A DNA stretch of 64,000 nt from Aureobasidium sp. EXF-3400 (Eukaryota; Ascomycota; Dothideomycetes; Dothideales; Saccotheciaceae), in assembly GCA_024195585.1 (NCBI GenBank), contig SWBL01000016.1, positions 186,001 through 250,000 of the forward strand, read 5' to 3'. Both the position numbers and the translations under genes were made by a program. Position 1 is the stretch's first letter. Every line of letters starts with the position of its first letter. Under the pieces are notes generated by a model that saw only the letters and a program-made list of their open reading frames with translations, searched no databases and was not told the origin of the DNA. Shown here piece after piece: positions 1-12,900 of the stretch.

Positions 1-341
1 TGTATACGCTAAAGCATCGTTATGTATATACAGCTGCGACCAGACATGGACAAGAAACCAAGAGGGACCAACGGCCCAAACAAATAATGCTAGATGCTTT
101 TCCTTCATGAGACATCGAAGTAGATTTTGCTGCAACGAGTTGTAAAAAGAAAGAGAAAGGAAGAAAAAAAAGGAAAGAAGGGGGTATCGAGAGAAGTAAT
201 CTAGCAAGTCCCAAAAAAGATGGAGGAAAGTGAACCGCACAACGCCTGCCTCTTCCTCGTAAATGCAGGGACCCTTGGAGGGGTCACTCTAAATCCGTAA
301 ACGCCATAAAACTCCGCATGAAGGCCGTATAGACTCAAATG
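1..341. other. Intergenic, 3' side of palH
   Basis: No gene is seen. This is the region downstream of palH on the minus strand, with purine-rich runs near 150-185. Small open frames here have no coding character. Confidence 0.6.
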
Positions 342-2594
342 TTAGGTAGGTCTCGGCGTTCTATGCCCATCATCATCGTGTCGGACTCGTTTTGCTTCTT
401 CGCTCGAGTTCGAGTCATTCCTCGCTGGTAAAGCCGTCCGTGAGATGGGACGTTGGCGAGGGGTTTCGTTGTCTTCTGTTCGATTGTCCACTCGATCGTT
501 GACAATATTATTATCGCCTTGACTACCAGCTGTTGTGGAGCTGGCCCATGTCACATGTTGCGAACTATTCGAGTCCCGCACAGTGTTATGCTGCGAGTCA
601 GAAGGTGCTTCCCTACTGCTCATATCGCTGTTGGTGTGTTTCAGTACATGTGGACTCCATGCTGCCGCTCCACGAGTTGGCGCAGGAATCACAGTGTAAG
701 GCAGGTCGATATTATTTGCCTTTTCTAGCTTCCTCTCGCGGAACTTCTCACCCTGCTCAGCTGCGATCACACCAAGTCTACCCTTGATATCCCACTTTGA
801 GTAAGAGTGAGCGGGGAGGCCGGGTGTGTCACTGTCATGTCGAGCAGCTCGGACCTCGGCAGGTGGACTCATGCGTTTCCGCTTGAATGGGTTCTGTACT
901 ACGTTGCGGAGCGCGTTGCTGGTTTGTCGCAACCGCGGGGAATTAGCTGGCTTGCCTCCTTCGCCATTCCGAATCTCTTCTCGTAATGCGGATGATGTTT
1001 GCGCTTCCAGATCGTCAGGTGGCGGATGCTCAGGTATATCTTCTGTTCGCCTCCGTACAGGTTCTGGTTCTTGGGATTCACCGTAGTTGATGACATAAAC
1101 AGTAGAGGCAGCGCTAGTGGTATTTACCCGGTCGGGTGGCGATAATCGAGGAGGTGGGGGTGTTTGATTCGTGGTTGGTGTCAGAGCTGTCTCAGGGCGA
1201 GGTAGGGAGCCAAAGGTGATTGTTCGGTTCTCAGAATGCGCTCTGCCTAGAGGGAGATGGGTGTTCCGACGAGGAGTAGCTTTCCGCCTTCTGGCAACAG
1301 GGTCTTGTTGTGAGCCAGACTTGTGTGCAGAGCCAGCAGAACCATCATTGTCGGCCGGGCGATAGTTGTCTCGAGGTTTTCGCGTATATGTCATGTTGTC
1401 GCCAGGAGTCATGTCAATCATCTCGTCACCATCGAAAACTTCGCGGCCCAGAATGCCGTCTTTCTTCTCATCTCGTTCCAGGGCTTCTATCCGTTCGACC
1501 CATTCCCAGACAACAACACTTGAGGCAGCGGCACCAACCCATCGGAAATAGTCACCCCAAGCAGCGACGTCAGGCTGGGCGACATCGGTGATGAAGAAGG
1601 CGACAGGGGTTAGTATGGCTATGTGTGATAGTAAAGCGACTATGAAGATACTCTTCATCTTGAGATGGAAATAGGCGTAGCGACGTTTGGTAAGACCGTA
1701 GAATATGACCCAAGCGGCGTAGAGAAGTCCAACAGCGAGTTCAAATAGATAACTGAGAGCCGGAATGGCATCAACAAAATGACGGGGGCGGTTGAAGCTG
1801 TCGACCAGAAAACTGTTGAGACAGGAGAAGATTGTGTCCAGTACGATAAGAGCGAATCCCACCCACTTGATGACGACCTTTTCTTTATGTCGAGGGAACA
1901 ACCGAATCAGAGTTTGCACTTGAGCGAGCCAAAGAAAGACGTCGGATATGACACGTGTGACACGAACTTCCATGCTTCCTTCAACTTTGCTGTGCATAGC
2001 ATCTCCATCCATGTATCCAACGGTGTATTGTTCTTGAGCAACTTTGAACGTGTCTGCGGTAGCGATTGTGAGAGCGATTGCGGTTAAGAGAGCTGCAACC
2101 TTCTGCAGCCACGGTCGAGAGCCAACGCCAGGCGCAGCGGTACCACCAGTGGCGCCGCCAATAAGTCCTCGTCCAGAAGCAAAGTTTGTGAGACCGAAAC
2201 CAGGAGAAAAGGATCGCGAGTTGATCAGAAGCATGACAACCAGGACCCAGGCGAGGGATGTAGCACATGCTACTACAAAGGTCTGAGGGATAGTCGAGGC
2301 ATAGAAGGGGTTCTCGAGGTCGGCGACGCTAGACGGATCAGTGTTGGTCCCGGGGGTCTCATAGCCTGGTGTACAAGCGGGCGAAAAGACTACGTTGGCG
2401 GTAAGAGTGATAATGTTGTCTGGAGCGAAACTGATAATGCCATCGGAAGGGAGTGTGTATGGGGTGCAGGTCTGGTAGGCATCAGATCAGCGGGTGCGTG
2501 ATGAAGCGGGAATTCCAACAAGACATACGGCAGTGAGACTCGACGTGGTGGTGGTCGGCAGCCCCCATAACTGTCGAGCAACATGCCGCGACAT
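342..2594 (-). CDS. palH: pH-response sensor PalH/Rim21
   Basis: Plasma-membrane sensor of the Pal/Rim ambient-pH pathway, acting upstream of PacC processing. Two exons: 2529-2594 (22 codons) and 342-2471, separated by a 57-bp phase-0 intron with GTATGT donor, a CTGAT-like branch site and CAG acceptor. The product is 731 aa, close to the usual PalH length. The short first exon reads MSRHVARQLWGLPTTTTSS and joins a lumenal/extracellular stretch beginning TCTPYTLPSDG, typical of PalH N-termini. Seven hydrophobic segments follow (residues about 90-345), ending in a cytoplasmic WEWVERIEALERDEKK motif characteristic of the family. The remaining half is a polar, proline/serine-rich tail that in the family binds the arrestin-like PalF. 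Family assignment rests on the hydrophobic pattern plus these motifs. Confidence 0.93.
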
Positions 2595-3183
2595 GCCCGG
2601 GGGCTAAGTGTCGCGTCCAGAGCAACAACTACAGCGTGGGGCGGACGGTGGACGCGCAAGACACGGGGTCCGCGGCCGGAGGTGAGGCGTGTTGCGACGC
2701 GCGACAGGGTGGTGAGCAGCCAGATGGAGGTGTATGTGAGAGAAGTCTAGGATGGCCGAGGATGCGTCCGCACTCGTCTGGAAAACATGTCGCAGCGACA
2801 GGGCGGTTCGGGGAAGTCGCGATGAATATGACGGGATCGATGGGGGAAACGAGCGTCTGGACAGACTGGGCGCAGTGCGAAATGTGGGATGGCGAGTCGC
2901 TCCTTCTGTCTCTGTGCTGAGCCTCGCCGTCGGTTGACCCACGACCCGCTCTTGGCGATATCTTCAGTAGCTTCGCTCGGCGCACGGTCCCTGTCACGCC
3001 TAATCTTCTTGTTTCTCGCCGCATCCTCGGTTTGGAAAGCGTGAGCAAGTTTATTATTGCCTTGTGCCCTCTTGCGTGCTAACTCTATCCGAGGTTGACC
3101 TTATTCTTATTCAAATCTTATATCAACCCAACGTCGCATCTTCTTGTTTTACGCCATCCTCATCACCATTGAACGTATTACAA
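2595..3183. promoter_or_regulatory. Divergent intergenic region palH / hydrolase
   Basis: 589 bp between two head-to-head start codons, so it must hold both promoters. GC-rich near palH and pyrimidine-rich in the last 130 bp before the hydrolase ATG. I saw no clear PacC (GCCARG) cluster and no TATA box. Confidence 0.5.
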
Positions 3184-4342
3184 ATGTCCGAGGGAATTCG
3201 CAACCTGGAGTCACTCCGCGCCCTCCGTGTTGAACGCCATGTCACCCCAACTTCTTCGGGCTCCACTGTGATCAGCTACACTAAAGATCTGGGGGAGGGT
3301 CCTGTCTTGTGGCTCGTCCACGGTTACCCTCAGTCTGCCTACATGTATGCACTTGGACATACTATCATCTGTTTCTCGTGTCGCTGACACTCTCGAATAG
3401 TTGGCGCCATGTAATACACTGCAACAATTTACCCAGCTCGCTGTCATTATTAACATGACCGTCAGCTTATCCCTCAACTGCAGGACAAGATATCCTTGTT
3501 TGTCCCTGAGGTGCGTGCAGTCCTTCTTCACTCCCTCCGCATTTACCCGACCACTACTGATCCTGCCGCCGAAAAAGCTGCCGGGCTACGGTCTCAGTAC
3601 TCTCAAAGGAAAGCCCGGGGTCGCCGCCGTCGGCGCCGCTCTGCTTGAGGCCAGTCATGAACTGTTCCCTAATCGTGACATTATTTTAGCCGGTCACGAC
3701 CGTGGTGCTCGCATCTGTCACCGCCTTGCTGTTTCCAATGCCCATCCTCCCAAAGATGAAACTGCCAAACTGCATTCTTACAAACTCCTGGGTACGGTCC
3801 TGCTCGATATTGTCCCCACTCTGATCCAATGGCAGTCATTTGCCCGCCCGGTGGCCAGCGCTACCTACTTCCACTGGCCATTCCTGGCATCTCACATTGC
3901 ACCTGACATGATCGAAGCCTTTGGCGGTGCGAAATGGACACATCTGGGTTTGGACCGCATCTGTGGTGACAACGCTGAAGGTCGCAAAGCCATGCAGTCC
4001 GACGACGCCTGGAAAGTATACGAGTCTCTGCTCTCGAAACGTGAAGCCATCGAAGGATCATGCGCCGATTACGCTAGTGGCTGCTTCGTGGAGCCACCCC
4101 TTCAGGAAGCAGATCAGCGTGAAGGCCGCAAGATTCACAGTCCCGCTCTTGTTATGTGGAGTCTAGGAAAGTTGGGCAAGATGCATGGCGATGTTGAATC
4201 CATCTGGAAAGACTGGGTTCAAGATGCCTCTTTGCTGACTGCTCAGGGTGTAGGAGATGATGTTGGACATTATCTGCCTGAAGAGGCTAGCACCGTGATC
4301 GGCTCTGCCCTCAAAGGCTTCGTCGAGAGGGTGACGAAGTAA
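3184..4342 (+). CDS. Alpha/beta hydrolase, haloacetate dehalogenase/epoxide hydrolase type
   Basis: Soluble alpha/beta-hydrolase of 326 aa. Exons 3184-3344, 3401-3410, 3466-3510 and 3578-4342; phase is kept throughout. The second exon is only 10 nt and restores the family signature after the oxyanion motif HGYPQSAY, giving W-R-H before L-I-P-Q-L. The third exon ends FVPE and joins LPGYGLST, the conserved strand-loop of this family. The nucleophile elbow is AGHDRGA with Asp (residue about 113), as in fluoroacetate/haloacetate dehalogenases and epoxide hydrolases rather than Ser esterases. The likely catalytic His lies in DVGHYLPEEA near the C-terminus. There is no signal peptide. The substrate cannot be told from sequence. 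It is transcribed away from palH with a shared upstream region. Confidence 0.85.
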
Positions 4343-6934
4343 GATTATATGATAACGATCAATGGCCACAATTACAACCTGCACAGTTCTTCCCTGCTTG
4401 TGTCTACTTCTCTTTTATCATCTCCTTCTTCCCTGAAGTCTCCCCATCACCGTTTGCTCTCGCTCCAGCCAAAGAGTATCAGCTTGACACCTGACAGACA
4501 CGACCATCTTGCCTGATCAATCCGTATCAGAGACATAATGCTATCAGCCTCTTTACATCTCTGAACCGGGGAGTGAGTGTGCAAGTTGTGAAAACTATCT
4601 CATATGACAGGAGATAGAAGTCAGAAACGACAGTTTGTTTGATGCTACATGCAAAGCATCTGACCCGAGTATAAAACCTACATGCTGGGGCATCCCCATT
4701 GCTTGTAGATACGCGTTGCCAACGGGTAGATACCTGCCTCGTCTTTTGTACTTCTGCTAGTTCATGGCTGTTAGCGTGGCCATAAAAGAAGAGACCAGGT
4801 CCATGGCCCCTCTCTTTCCACAACGATTTCTGACGATCCCACTACGTTCTACCGTTGTGTGAAATGCCAATGCCCAGCAGGAGAATCACTGACCTGCTCA
4901 CCTGCCTTATCCCTGCTCTGCACTCCGGCTCACGACAATCTTCTGTGCGTATGCGATACGATTGACGACCTCGAGCCGACCGTGTTGTTCCTGGAAGCGA
5001 CTGATGAATCCACTGAACGGGTCACCGGATTTGACATTGACTACTATCGAGGCTAGACGTTTCTCTTTTATACTCTCTCACACTTTGACATTCACAAGTC
5101 TCAAGTGTATGGCACCGAGTACCTAGTTGGGCAGAAGCCACAGCTACTGACCGTCTGACGGTATGTCCTCGCGTGGAAGAACAATTGATTCGTGATCTCA
5201 ACGAACATGAGCATCTCGTTGATAATGACTAAGGACTAGCGGTAGAAGCAATACAACTGGTTGCACTTCACCATTCGCGTTGTAGTTGATATGTCAGCGC
5301 CAAAAGATGGCATGAGAAATTCCACGTATACCACAACGTGTGACGACTGTGGACAACTAATAGCCTGAGAATTATTGAGCATGAGGCATGCGTAAGACAT
5401 CTTACAAAGTCTTCTCGTCCAACCAAAACATTTATGTGAAGCATATGTCAAAGAAAAGCAATTCTAGTAATGTCAAACTATCGCCTTCCTACAATCTCTT
5501 CAGTCTATCTCTTCATAACCAATCTCCCGTCCCTAGATTCGGAGACATCGTATGTATCTGATGCTCGCTGTCAAACATTGAGTGTTGGTTCCAATAACTC
5601 ATCACCATAGATCAGGCAAAAACGATCAGGTCCATAAACCCTCTCTATCTCCCGGCCTCTCGACCAAGCCTCACTGTTTCTGGTATTCGATGCGATGCCC
5701 TAAGACTCGAATGTATCAAAGAAGGATCACTAACCCTTTCTCTTTCCTCTCTTGCTTCTTGCTTCTTACAAGACACAGTCATGTGCTTTGAGGCTGAACA
5801 CCTCAGATACCTGTCTGGAAACTTGCGCTCCGCATCAGAAACGACAGTGGGAGCGAATGAGAAAAAGAATCAATCAAGACACGCAAAGCGGTTGTCTTTA
5901 TAGAAACCCCACGATCGTGAGGAGTTGCCCCGGTAAGAGTCCATCTACTTAGAAAGTGGTCACATTATGTTGTACTGATATTGTACAACGATAAAATCAA
6001 ACTGCTCTTCAATCGTCAAGAACATCTAGAGACATCAACTCCACTCGTCGCTCTTTACTGAGAATCAACGATCCTACCACATTAACCAAACGCTAGTTTC
6101 ATCATCACACCGCCATGAGAGCCGTCATTCCCCTCATCATAAAGAACTCCATACCATACCATTCTATACCATACCATTCAACTACATCATTACCTCACCT
6201 TATCATATCACTGGAACATCATGTTCGTGAACGGTGTTCGGTTAAGTAACGGACCAACACCTTGCAAAATCAACCAGGTCCGTGAATCTTGACTATCCCC
6301 AGCCATCCGATCGAGGTTCTGCAATCTTTAGTGTTCTTGTTCATGCAATCGATTCTGAGATCTGGAGATGCAGCAGAAGGATCGTTGACCTCTTCATTTT
6401 CTTCCCGTGCTTTCCTTCTTCAACACCATCCCCTCACCGCGATGTATGCCGCTCTCTGGAGCTGCTTACACCCAGATGGTATTGGCAAATCTGTTGGGGT
6501 GCTTGCAGAAGTGGAACACGAGCGTAGCGATTTGAGATTATATAGCATGTATCTTTACATGGAGATACTACAATCGTGAAAGTTGTTACCGAGAGTCCGT
6601 GTGCTTGGATAGTAGTCAAGTAGGTAGCGTGACGCAATGACATGTGAAGTGCCAGAAAAACACGAGCTTTCCAGAAGTTGGCAACGACAACTTTGGAAAT
6701 GGAAAGTGCCAGCCAACAGGCAAAGACGAGTTGGAACCATAAGTCCAGCAAGAGTACATCGTATCAGTCACACCAATGTGCAAAGGTAACAAGCAAAAGA
6801 TGAAAAGAATTTATGCACAAAAAACGAAAATATCTACAGCTAAAAACACCTCACCTCAAAACCCCACTCCAAAAGTCCTTCGAACTTTTCCCCTTTCCCA
6901 ACCAGCAAAACCCAAACTCCATTGTCATCTTTAA
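4343..6934. other. Long gene-free stretch
   Basis: 2.6 kb between the convergent 3' ends of the hydrolase and Fmp27 genes. I found no convincing gene, tRNA or transposon. Open frames are short and overlap on both strands. A small tandem repeat lies at 6151-6179. Confidence 0.6.
6151..6179. repeat. Perfect 14-bp tandem duplication
   Basis: Two identical copies of ATACCATACCATTC separated by one base. Each copy itself contains a doubled ATACC, so this is a short simple-sequence expansion. No function is implied. Confidence 0.8.
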
Positions 6935-9900
6935 CTACCCTTTCCCAGGTAATTTATTAAGCAACTTCTGCCCCCCAAGCAAAAGTCGACTCTTAAACCC
7001 TTCATCATCTCCACTCCCATCTCCTCCTCCCACTCCACCCCCATTAGTAGACCCCGAATTACTCGTCCCCGGTCTCAACCTCCCAAAAATGCCTTTTTTC
7101 TCATTATGACTGCTTCCAATACTAGTGCTTCTAACTCTACTTTCCTCGGACCTTCTGGGGTTGCTAGAGGCATTGGTGTGCACTCTAGAGATATTGGTAT
7201 ATCCGGTTTGAGGGCGGCGAGGAACGGGTCCGCCTTCGGTTTCAAAGGACATGGTGAGGGAAGGAGTAATGCTCTTGGTTCTGGTGGCGAAAAGACTATT
7301 TGGTGAGGAAGTCAGATGGTCGTCAAACACAGAGGGGCGGCCAGAGGTAAACGATGGTCGAGCGGGAGTTTCATCATGGTCTTCAGTTGAAGCTTCTTCT
7401 TCGACGATAGAGGAGGTAGTCATGGGTGTGCTTGCCTCGCTCCCACGCTCGCCATCGCCGTTTTGATGGTGCACGTGCATGGTACTCAAATTAGCTATTT
7501 CTCGCAGTTTGCTGGTGGCAGCTTGGCGTGAAGGTCGATGGTTGTGGAATTTATTGCCTACGATGGCGCCGGCGTGTGAGATCAGGGCTTTGATGAGGTC
7601 TTTTTTCATCTGCAAAGCCAGATCGAGGTTTGACCATGTCTTGTTGCGGTATTCGAGCGTGGGCATGCGGAATACGAGATCGTGTACGTCTTCGAGGTTT
7701 CGTCGGCCTTGGCCTTTGTAACTTAGGCAAAGAACCATACTGGGGACTTTGAAGAAGGATAAGGTCATGTAGTTGGAAGCACGGGACAGCATGAGGGAAA
7801 GATCATCAGAGGCTTGCTTGTCGTCTTTGTCCGACTTGCCCTTCTTGCTAGCCTTTTTCTTGGACATCTCAGATTCGGCGAGTGAGTTTGTTTCGGACGA
7901 GCGTTGAGAAGGTGTGCGGCTGACGAGACTGTGGTTGGATGCCGTATTGCCATTCTGTTTCTTGGCGCCATTGCTCGAAGACTTGTCGGAACTGAAGGGG
8001 TTCCAGTGAAGACTGTGCGTTGATGAGCTTGGATGATTGATGCCCAGACCCTTGCTCTTGCCATTCTTGATGTGAACTTTTCCTTCTGGCAATTTGAGTG
8101 TGGGCTGGAGTCTGTGTTCAAGTTCACCTGCTCCAGTGCCAACACCTTGATGGTTCGATCCATGGGCACCTTCAGCGTGTGGTGCTATATGGTTGCCATC
8201 TTTCTTCTCATCTGAGTCTTCATCATCTTCTGGCACGGCCATGTTACGGACCATGAACGGTGAGAAACCACCTCCTTCGAATGCATTGCCACCAACGCCT
8301 GGGAACAGGTATTCGAACAGGCGCTTTGCAATCTCACGTTCGAGCTGGACGCGCAAAGGCATGACGTTGACTTCGAAGTAGTCGACGACGGGTATGCCGG
8401 CAATGGCTTCGAGCATCAGCCACTGCACACGCAACATCTTCATATCCTTTTGCTTGTGGAACCCGCGCGCTGGATCGATGTACGGTGCGATAATTTCCGG
8501 GTATACCGCGTTCGGCAACAAATTAAAACCATTGATTCTACCAATTTCCACGCAGTTGTAGTTTGAGCCATCGTTGTTGTCGGTACGGTCAAAGAGACCA
8601 TCCTTGATTTGGAATTCAAGAAGTGATTCATTCTCGCCACGGATAAGATGCCAAGCAATCTCTTTGGACGAGATCAGCCATCTCAGAAGACCAGGTGATT
8701 CGTCTTGACCGCGGTCTTCCACTCTTCGCTGAGAAGTCGTAATTGCTTTCATCATGAAGAAGAGTTCGTCCTCACAAGCAGCTAGATCTGCATCAAGAGC
8801 AATTCTATCCTTCCATCCTTGGCGATCCAAGTATTTCTCGTGGATTTGGAAGTGCAACTTGATATCTTCAAGCTGACGGATGCGAGCTTGCAGCATCTCT
8901 ACCATTTCTGGCGCGCCTGTCAAATCACTGAAGTCAGATGCCAGCATGATCTTTTCGAGCCTCTCGCTACGAGTCTTTTCGAGTGGCTCACTGTACAGTA
9001 GCAAGTCGAGTACAATAATGTACATGGCAAAGTACTGGTTGGAGTCACAGATGGCCCTGAAGTGAGGGAACTCGATGTAGACGTGATCCATCCGGGGGTC
9101 GGAAGCATCTGGGTTGCGATTCTTGTTCCCGTCTCCTCCACTGACATCGTCATTGTACTTCAAGCGCAAGTTGTTGTATTTGTCGTAGCGCAAACTTGCC
9201 GAGGTACGGTGAACAACTCTTGAGAAACCGTATGGGTTGACCTGGAACTCGAACATGACCTCCAGTGGTACCCATGGCGGCCAATACTCTCCAGCTTTGC
9301 CACCATAGCGGTTGCCAGAGTACATATGGAGGTATTCAGTCGAGAATGTCTTGGTGCTGGCGACAAAGACTTGCATGCTGTCCATAGCGGCAGAGAAGCG
9401 TGTTTGCACCAAACCACTGATCTCGTCCAGAACTCTCTCCTTGTCCATGATCTGAACAACCTTGAGCTGCATACCTTTGGCAGCAACCAGCATGACCGAC
9501 TTTGGATTTTTCTCGCTCTGTAGTTGGATCTGGGGAGCGATGAGACGGAAGTGGTAGGTGTTCTGCGGCGTATACTCTGTTGAGATGCCTTCTCCAGCAC
9601 CTTCCTTGTCGGCTGACTCAGTGCACTCCTGCTTTTCAGGATCATCTGCATTGACAAATTGTCTTCCATCGTTCAGAAGTTGGTCGATCCTGTCTTGCAC
9701 GGCCATTTCGTCTTCTTGATTAGGTGTCATAGGTAAGAAGGTTGTATCGTTGCTGACCACGCTGGCGCTGCGGTTCTCCGGTGCCTGTGGGCCGGACTTT
9801 TTCTGTTCTTCAAGGATATCGAGAATGAACTTGACAGCTCTTCGAGACATGTAGTATACGAAACCACGTCTCTGACTGACTTGGTGAATATATCGTAGGA

Positions 9901-12900
9901 TGATGTTTCGCAAAGAGTTGTTCCACTTGATCTGAGCATTATGCACCACGAATCTGTTGTTGAAGTCGCTCGTGTAGTCCGGGATTGGGGTCGTGTCTTC
10001 CTTTGGTGCATCTTCTTTCTCGGCATCCCTGTCGGGCAGATCGTCTGTATCCATTTGTTCACCGATAGAAGGATCTTCTTGCTGCAGCTTCTCTACAAGT
10101 ACATTCAGCAATTCGCACAAAAACTCGTGTTTCTTTTGCAATGCTTCGGTGTGATTCTTCAGAGCTCGCAATCGGTCGTTCAGCTGTTCACCGCCTTCAT
10201 GGGTTCTGACACATTTGACTTCTTGCTCTCCAACCGCACGTTCATTGTGGGCCATCTGCTCTTCGATACGATGAATGCGAGACTCGATCAAGTCGGCTTG
10301 GACTCTGCGTGGGTCGTTGCGTTTGGACATGACGCAGTAATGTGTGGGCTCGTCGCCAAACATACTGGTCCTTGTTGTATCTCCCGAAACCGAATCACCA
10401 TGATCCGTCTGTCTGAAATACGTGAAGCGAGGTGCGAACCCAAGAGGGAGAATCTTTGTCGCAGGGTTCGTCTCTGCTGGCAGGATCCAGTCTAGTTCAA
10501 CAAAGTCGTCCATGTCAATCCACGTCAGGTCGTTGTCAGGTATTGTGAACTTGGACATGTCAACCTGTGTGATGTTGCTGGTCTGGTAGCTAGCCAGTGT
10601 AGCCTCGTCAGCTCGATCAAGTTCGGTAGTACTCGTTCCCTTGATCGAAGCAGATATCGCTCGAATATCGGCAGAGATAAAGTCAAGTTGGCATTGATTG
10701 ATCTTCATGGCGGTCGTCCGTTTTGCCTTCTTTTCGGCAGTGGCTGGAATCTCAAAGGTCTCCCTGCGTTGATGAAGATCCAACATGAAGCTATCAAGTT
10801 TCATCTTCAGACCTGTAGCAGAGACAACGTCATTTTGATAATCTTCGGCATCCTTGTGCTTGTAGATATGACTGATGAACAGAGGTGAGAAGAGTAGATT
10901 GTACTTGATCGTGGCAAGATGGCGACCGAACTTCTTGCTTGACTTTTCCATGCTTCCCCAAAGAGGGCCTTGACGGACAGGTAGTGACATGACTCCTGAG
11001 AAGAGCGACCACCAATTGTAGAAGTGAGTAAAGAAGCGAGGAGTAAGATGAACAGAGTTGTAATTGTTCGACGGTTGGAGGTTGGCAACATTCCAGTCTC
11101 GGTCTTGAGGTGCAGAGATGGCGATGGAACCATGAATCCAGTGACTTCTGAAGTTCTTGAATGCATCGTATGTTCCCCCAGGCGGTGCTTTAGCATGATC
11201 AGGATGCCTGAGCTGGACTTTGTAGTGCGGACAGAAATCAAAGCTCCTCTTGCCATCTCCAAGTTCGCGTTCGAAGGTCAGACCAGCCATCCATTGTACG
11301 TTTCCAGAAAGCTTCATGACAACCTTCTTGAAGGCAGCTGTGGCCTTGCTGCTATTGACACTGCTTGAGCCACTTGATGTCTCCGTCTCATCTTCTTGCA
11401 GCTGTCGCGCGTAATATTTGTATTCTGGAATAGCCATGACATAGTCACCACTGTCCACTGTCATGAACTTGCGAGGATCGTCATCTTGAGCAATTCTCCA
11501 GCGAACCTTGTTCCTCCATACCATAACGAATCCAGCTCCAAGACCAGTCACAATATAAGGATCTCGAGAACCCTTAAGCGCAAGATGGACATCGCCATCT
11601 CCCTTCCAATTGACATCCAGTCGCGAGTGGAAACTGAGTCTGATCTTGTCCCAGAACCCTACTCGTTCAGACGGGTCCATGGGTGGCTTTGTAAAGTTCT
11701 CAATGACTTGCATCATGTCCTGAATGGCTGGTTGATACGACGTTCCCCATGTGATTCTTGTGGGTGAGCTTGTATTGATGTCGATCTTCATGTCCGAGTA
11801 GGTCTTAACAGCCGAGATGGTTCTACGCACATCGACGGAGAAGTTTTTCTCAGTGTCCTCCTTGCCAAACTTGTCTTTCGGTACCACAACAACATTGATG
11901 TGACGTTGAGATTCCAGCCCTTGGAACTCTTCGGCAACAACAAAGTCAGTGCTGAGTGACAGACTGGCGAGTCGGGGTGATTGTCCAGAACGAATCGCAG
12001 GGACGTGCATGAGAGGTAAGGGATAGTCTCTCAGCATAACCCGAGCTTCACCCATGGTGACCTTCAAGCTCATAGGTAGAAGCAATCCATACTTCATGTC
12101 CTTAGGCATACCCTTACCAATATCGTGTAAGAACTGAGGATATTGATCGAGTGCGAAAGAAGGCTTGTCAATAATAACACCAACATCACTGATGACTGTT
12201 GCCATCAAAGCAGGTCGCTGTGGTATGGCCATCACGTTCTCAGTTTGTTCAAATTCATCTGGCAAGTCGTTCATGCCCCACAGAATACCACGCAAGTCCC
12301 TGATGGTATTACTCTGTGTGGTCAAAGCTCGGTCAATGCGCTTCTTCCAACTTTGAGCATTGAATTCTTGCAACCTTGCGTGAGCCTTTTCGACAGTACG
12401 AGAGTTTGCACCATTGAAATCAGCCTTGCCATCTGTGTCGTATCTGATCTTGCGGTCGCGACCTCTGCCACGACGCTTCTCAGTAGAAGACTCTTCGTCT
12501 TCTTCGCGGACGGTGTGAATTGAATGAGCACTCTTACTTCTTCTGTGGTGTGACGTTGCAGGGCGAGACGTGCTGCGCTTGCGAGATGGTGGGGGTTGTT
12601 GGGAAGCTGTACGCACGCGTGACCCTCTTCTTGGACGATGTGAGTCCGTGTGCTTAACTTTCAGTCTGAAAGCCTCTTCACGAGCGAGACGCTGCTGCTG
12701 TTCAACAAGGCCAGCTCGGTAGATAGTGCCAAGCTTCCATTCAAACCCACTGTCCTCAATCTCAAACAGTAATAGTTGAGCTCGCACTGATATTCTCGGG
12801 ATCTTCTTGGGGCCTTCGGGATGCTTCTCGAGGATGTACTCAAGCGTTCCAGTGCTGAAATGATGATGTAGTTGCTCGCAAGTCTTGATCGTATTGACAA

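Noticed and set aside
3401..3577. Single-exon start for the alpha/beta hydrolase from the frame open at 3401
   Set aside because: It lacks the N-terminal HGYPQS half of the domain, and the sequence before LPGYG is not family-like; spliced exons explain it better.
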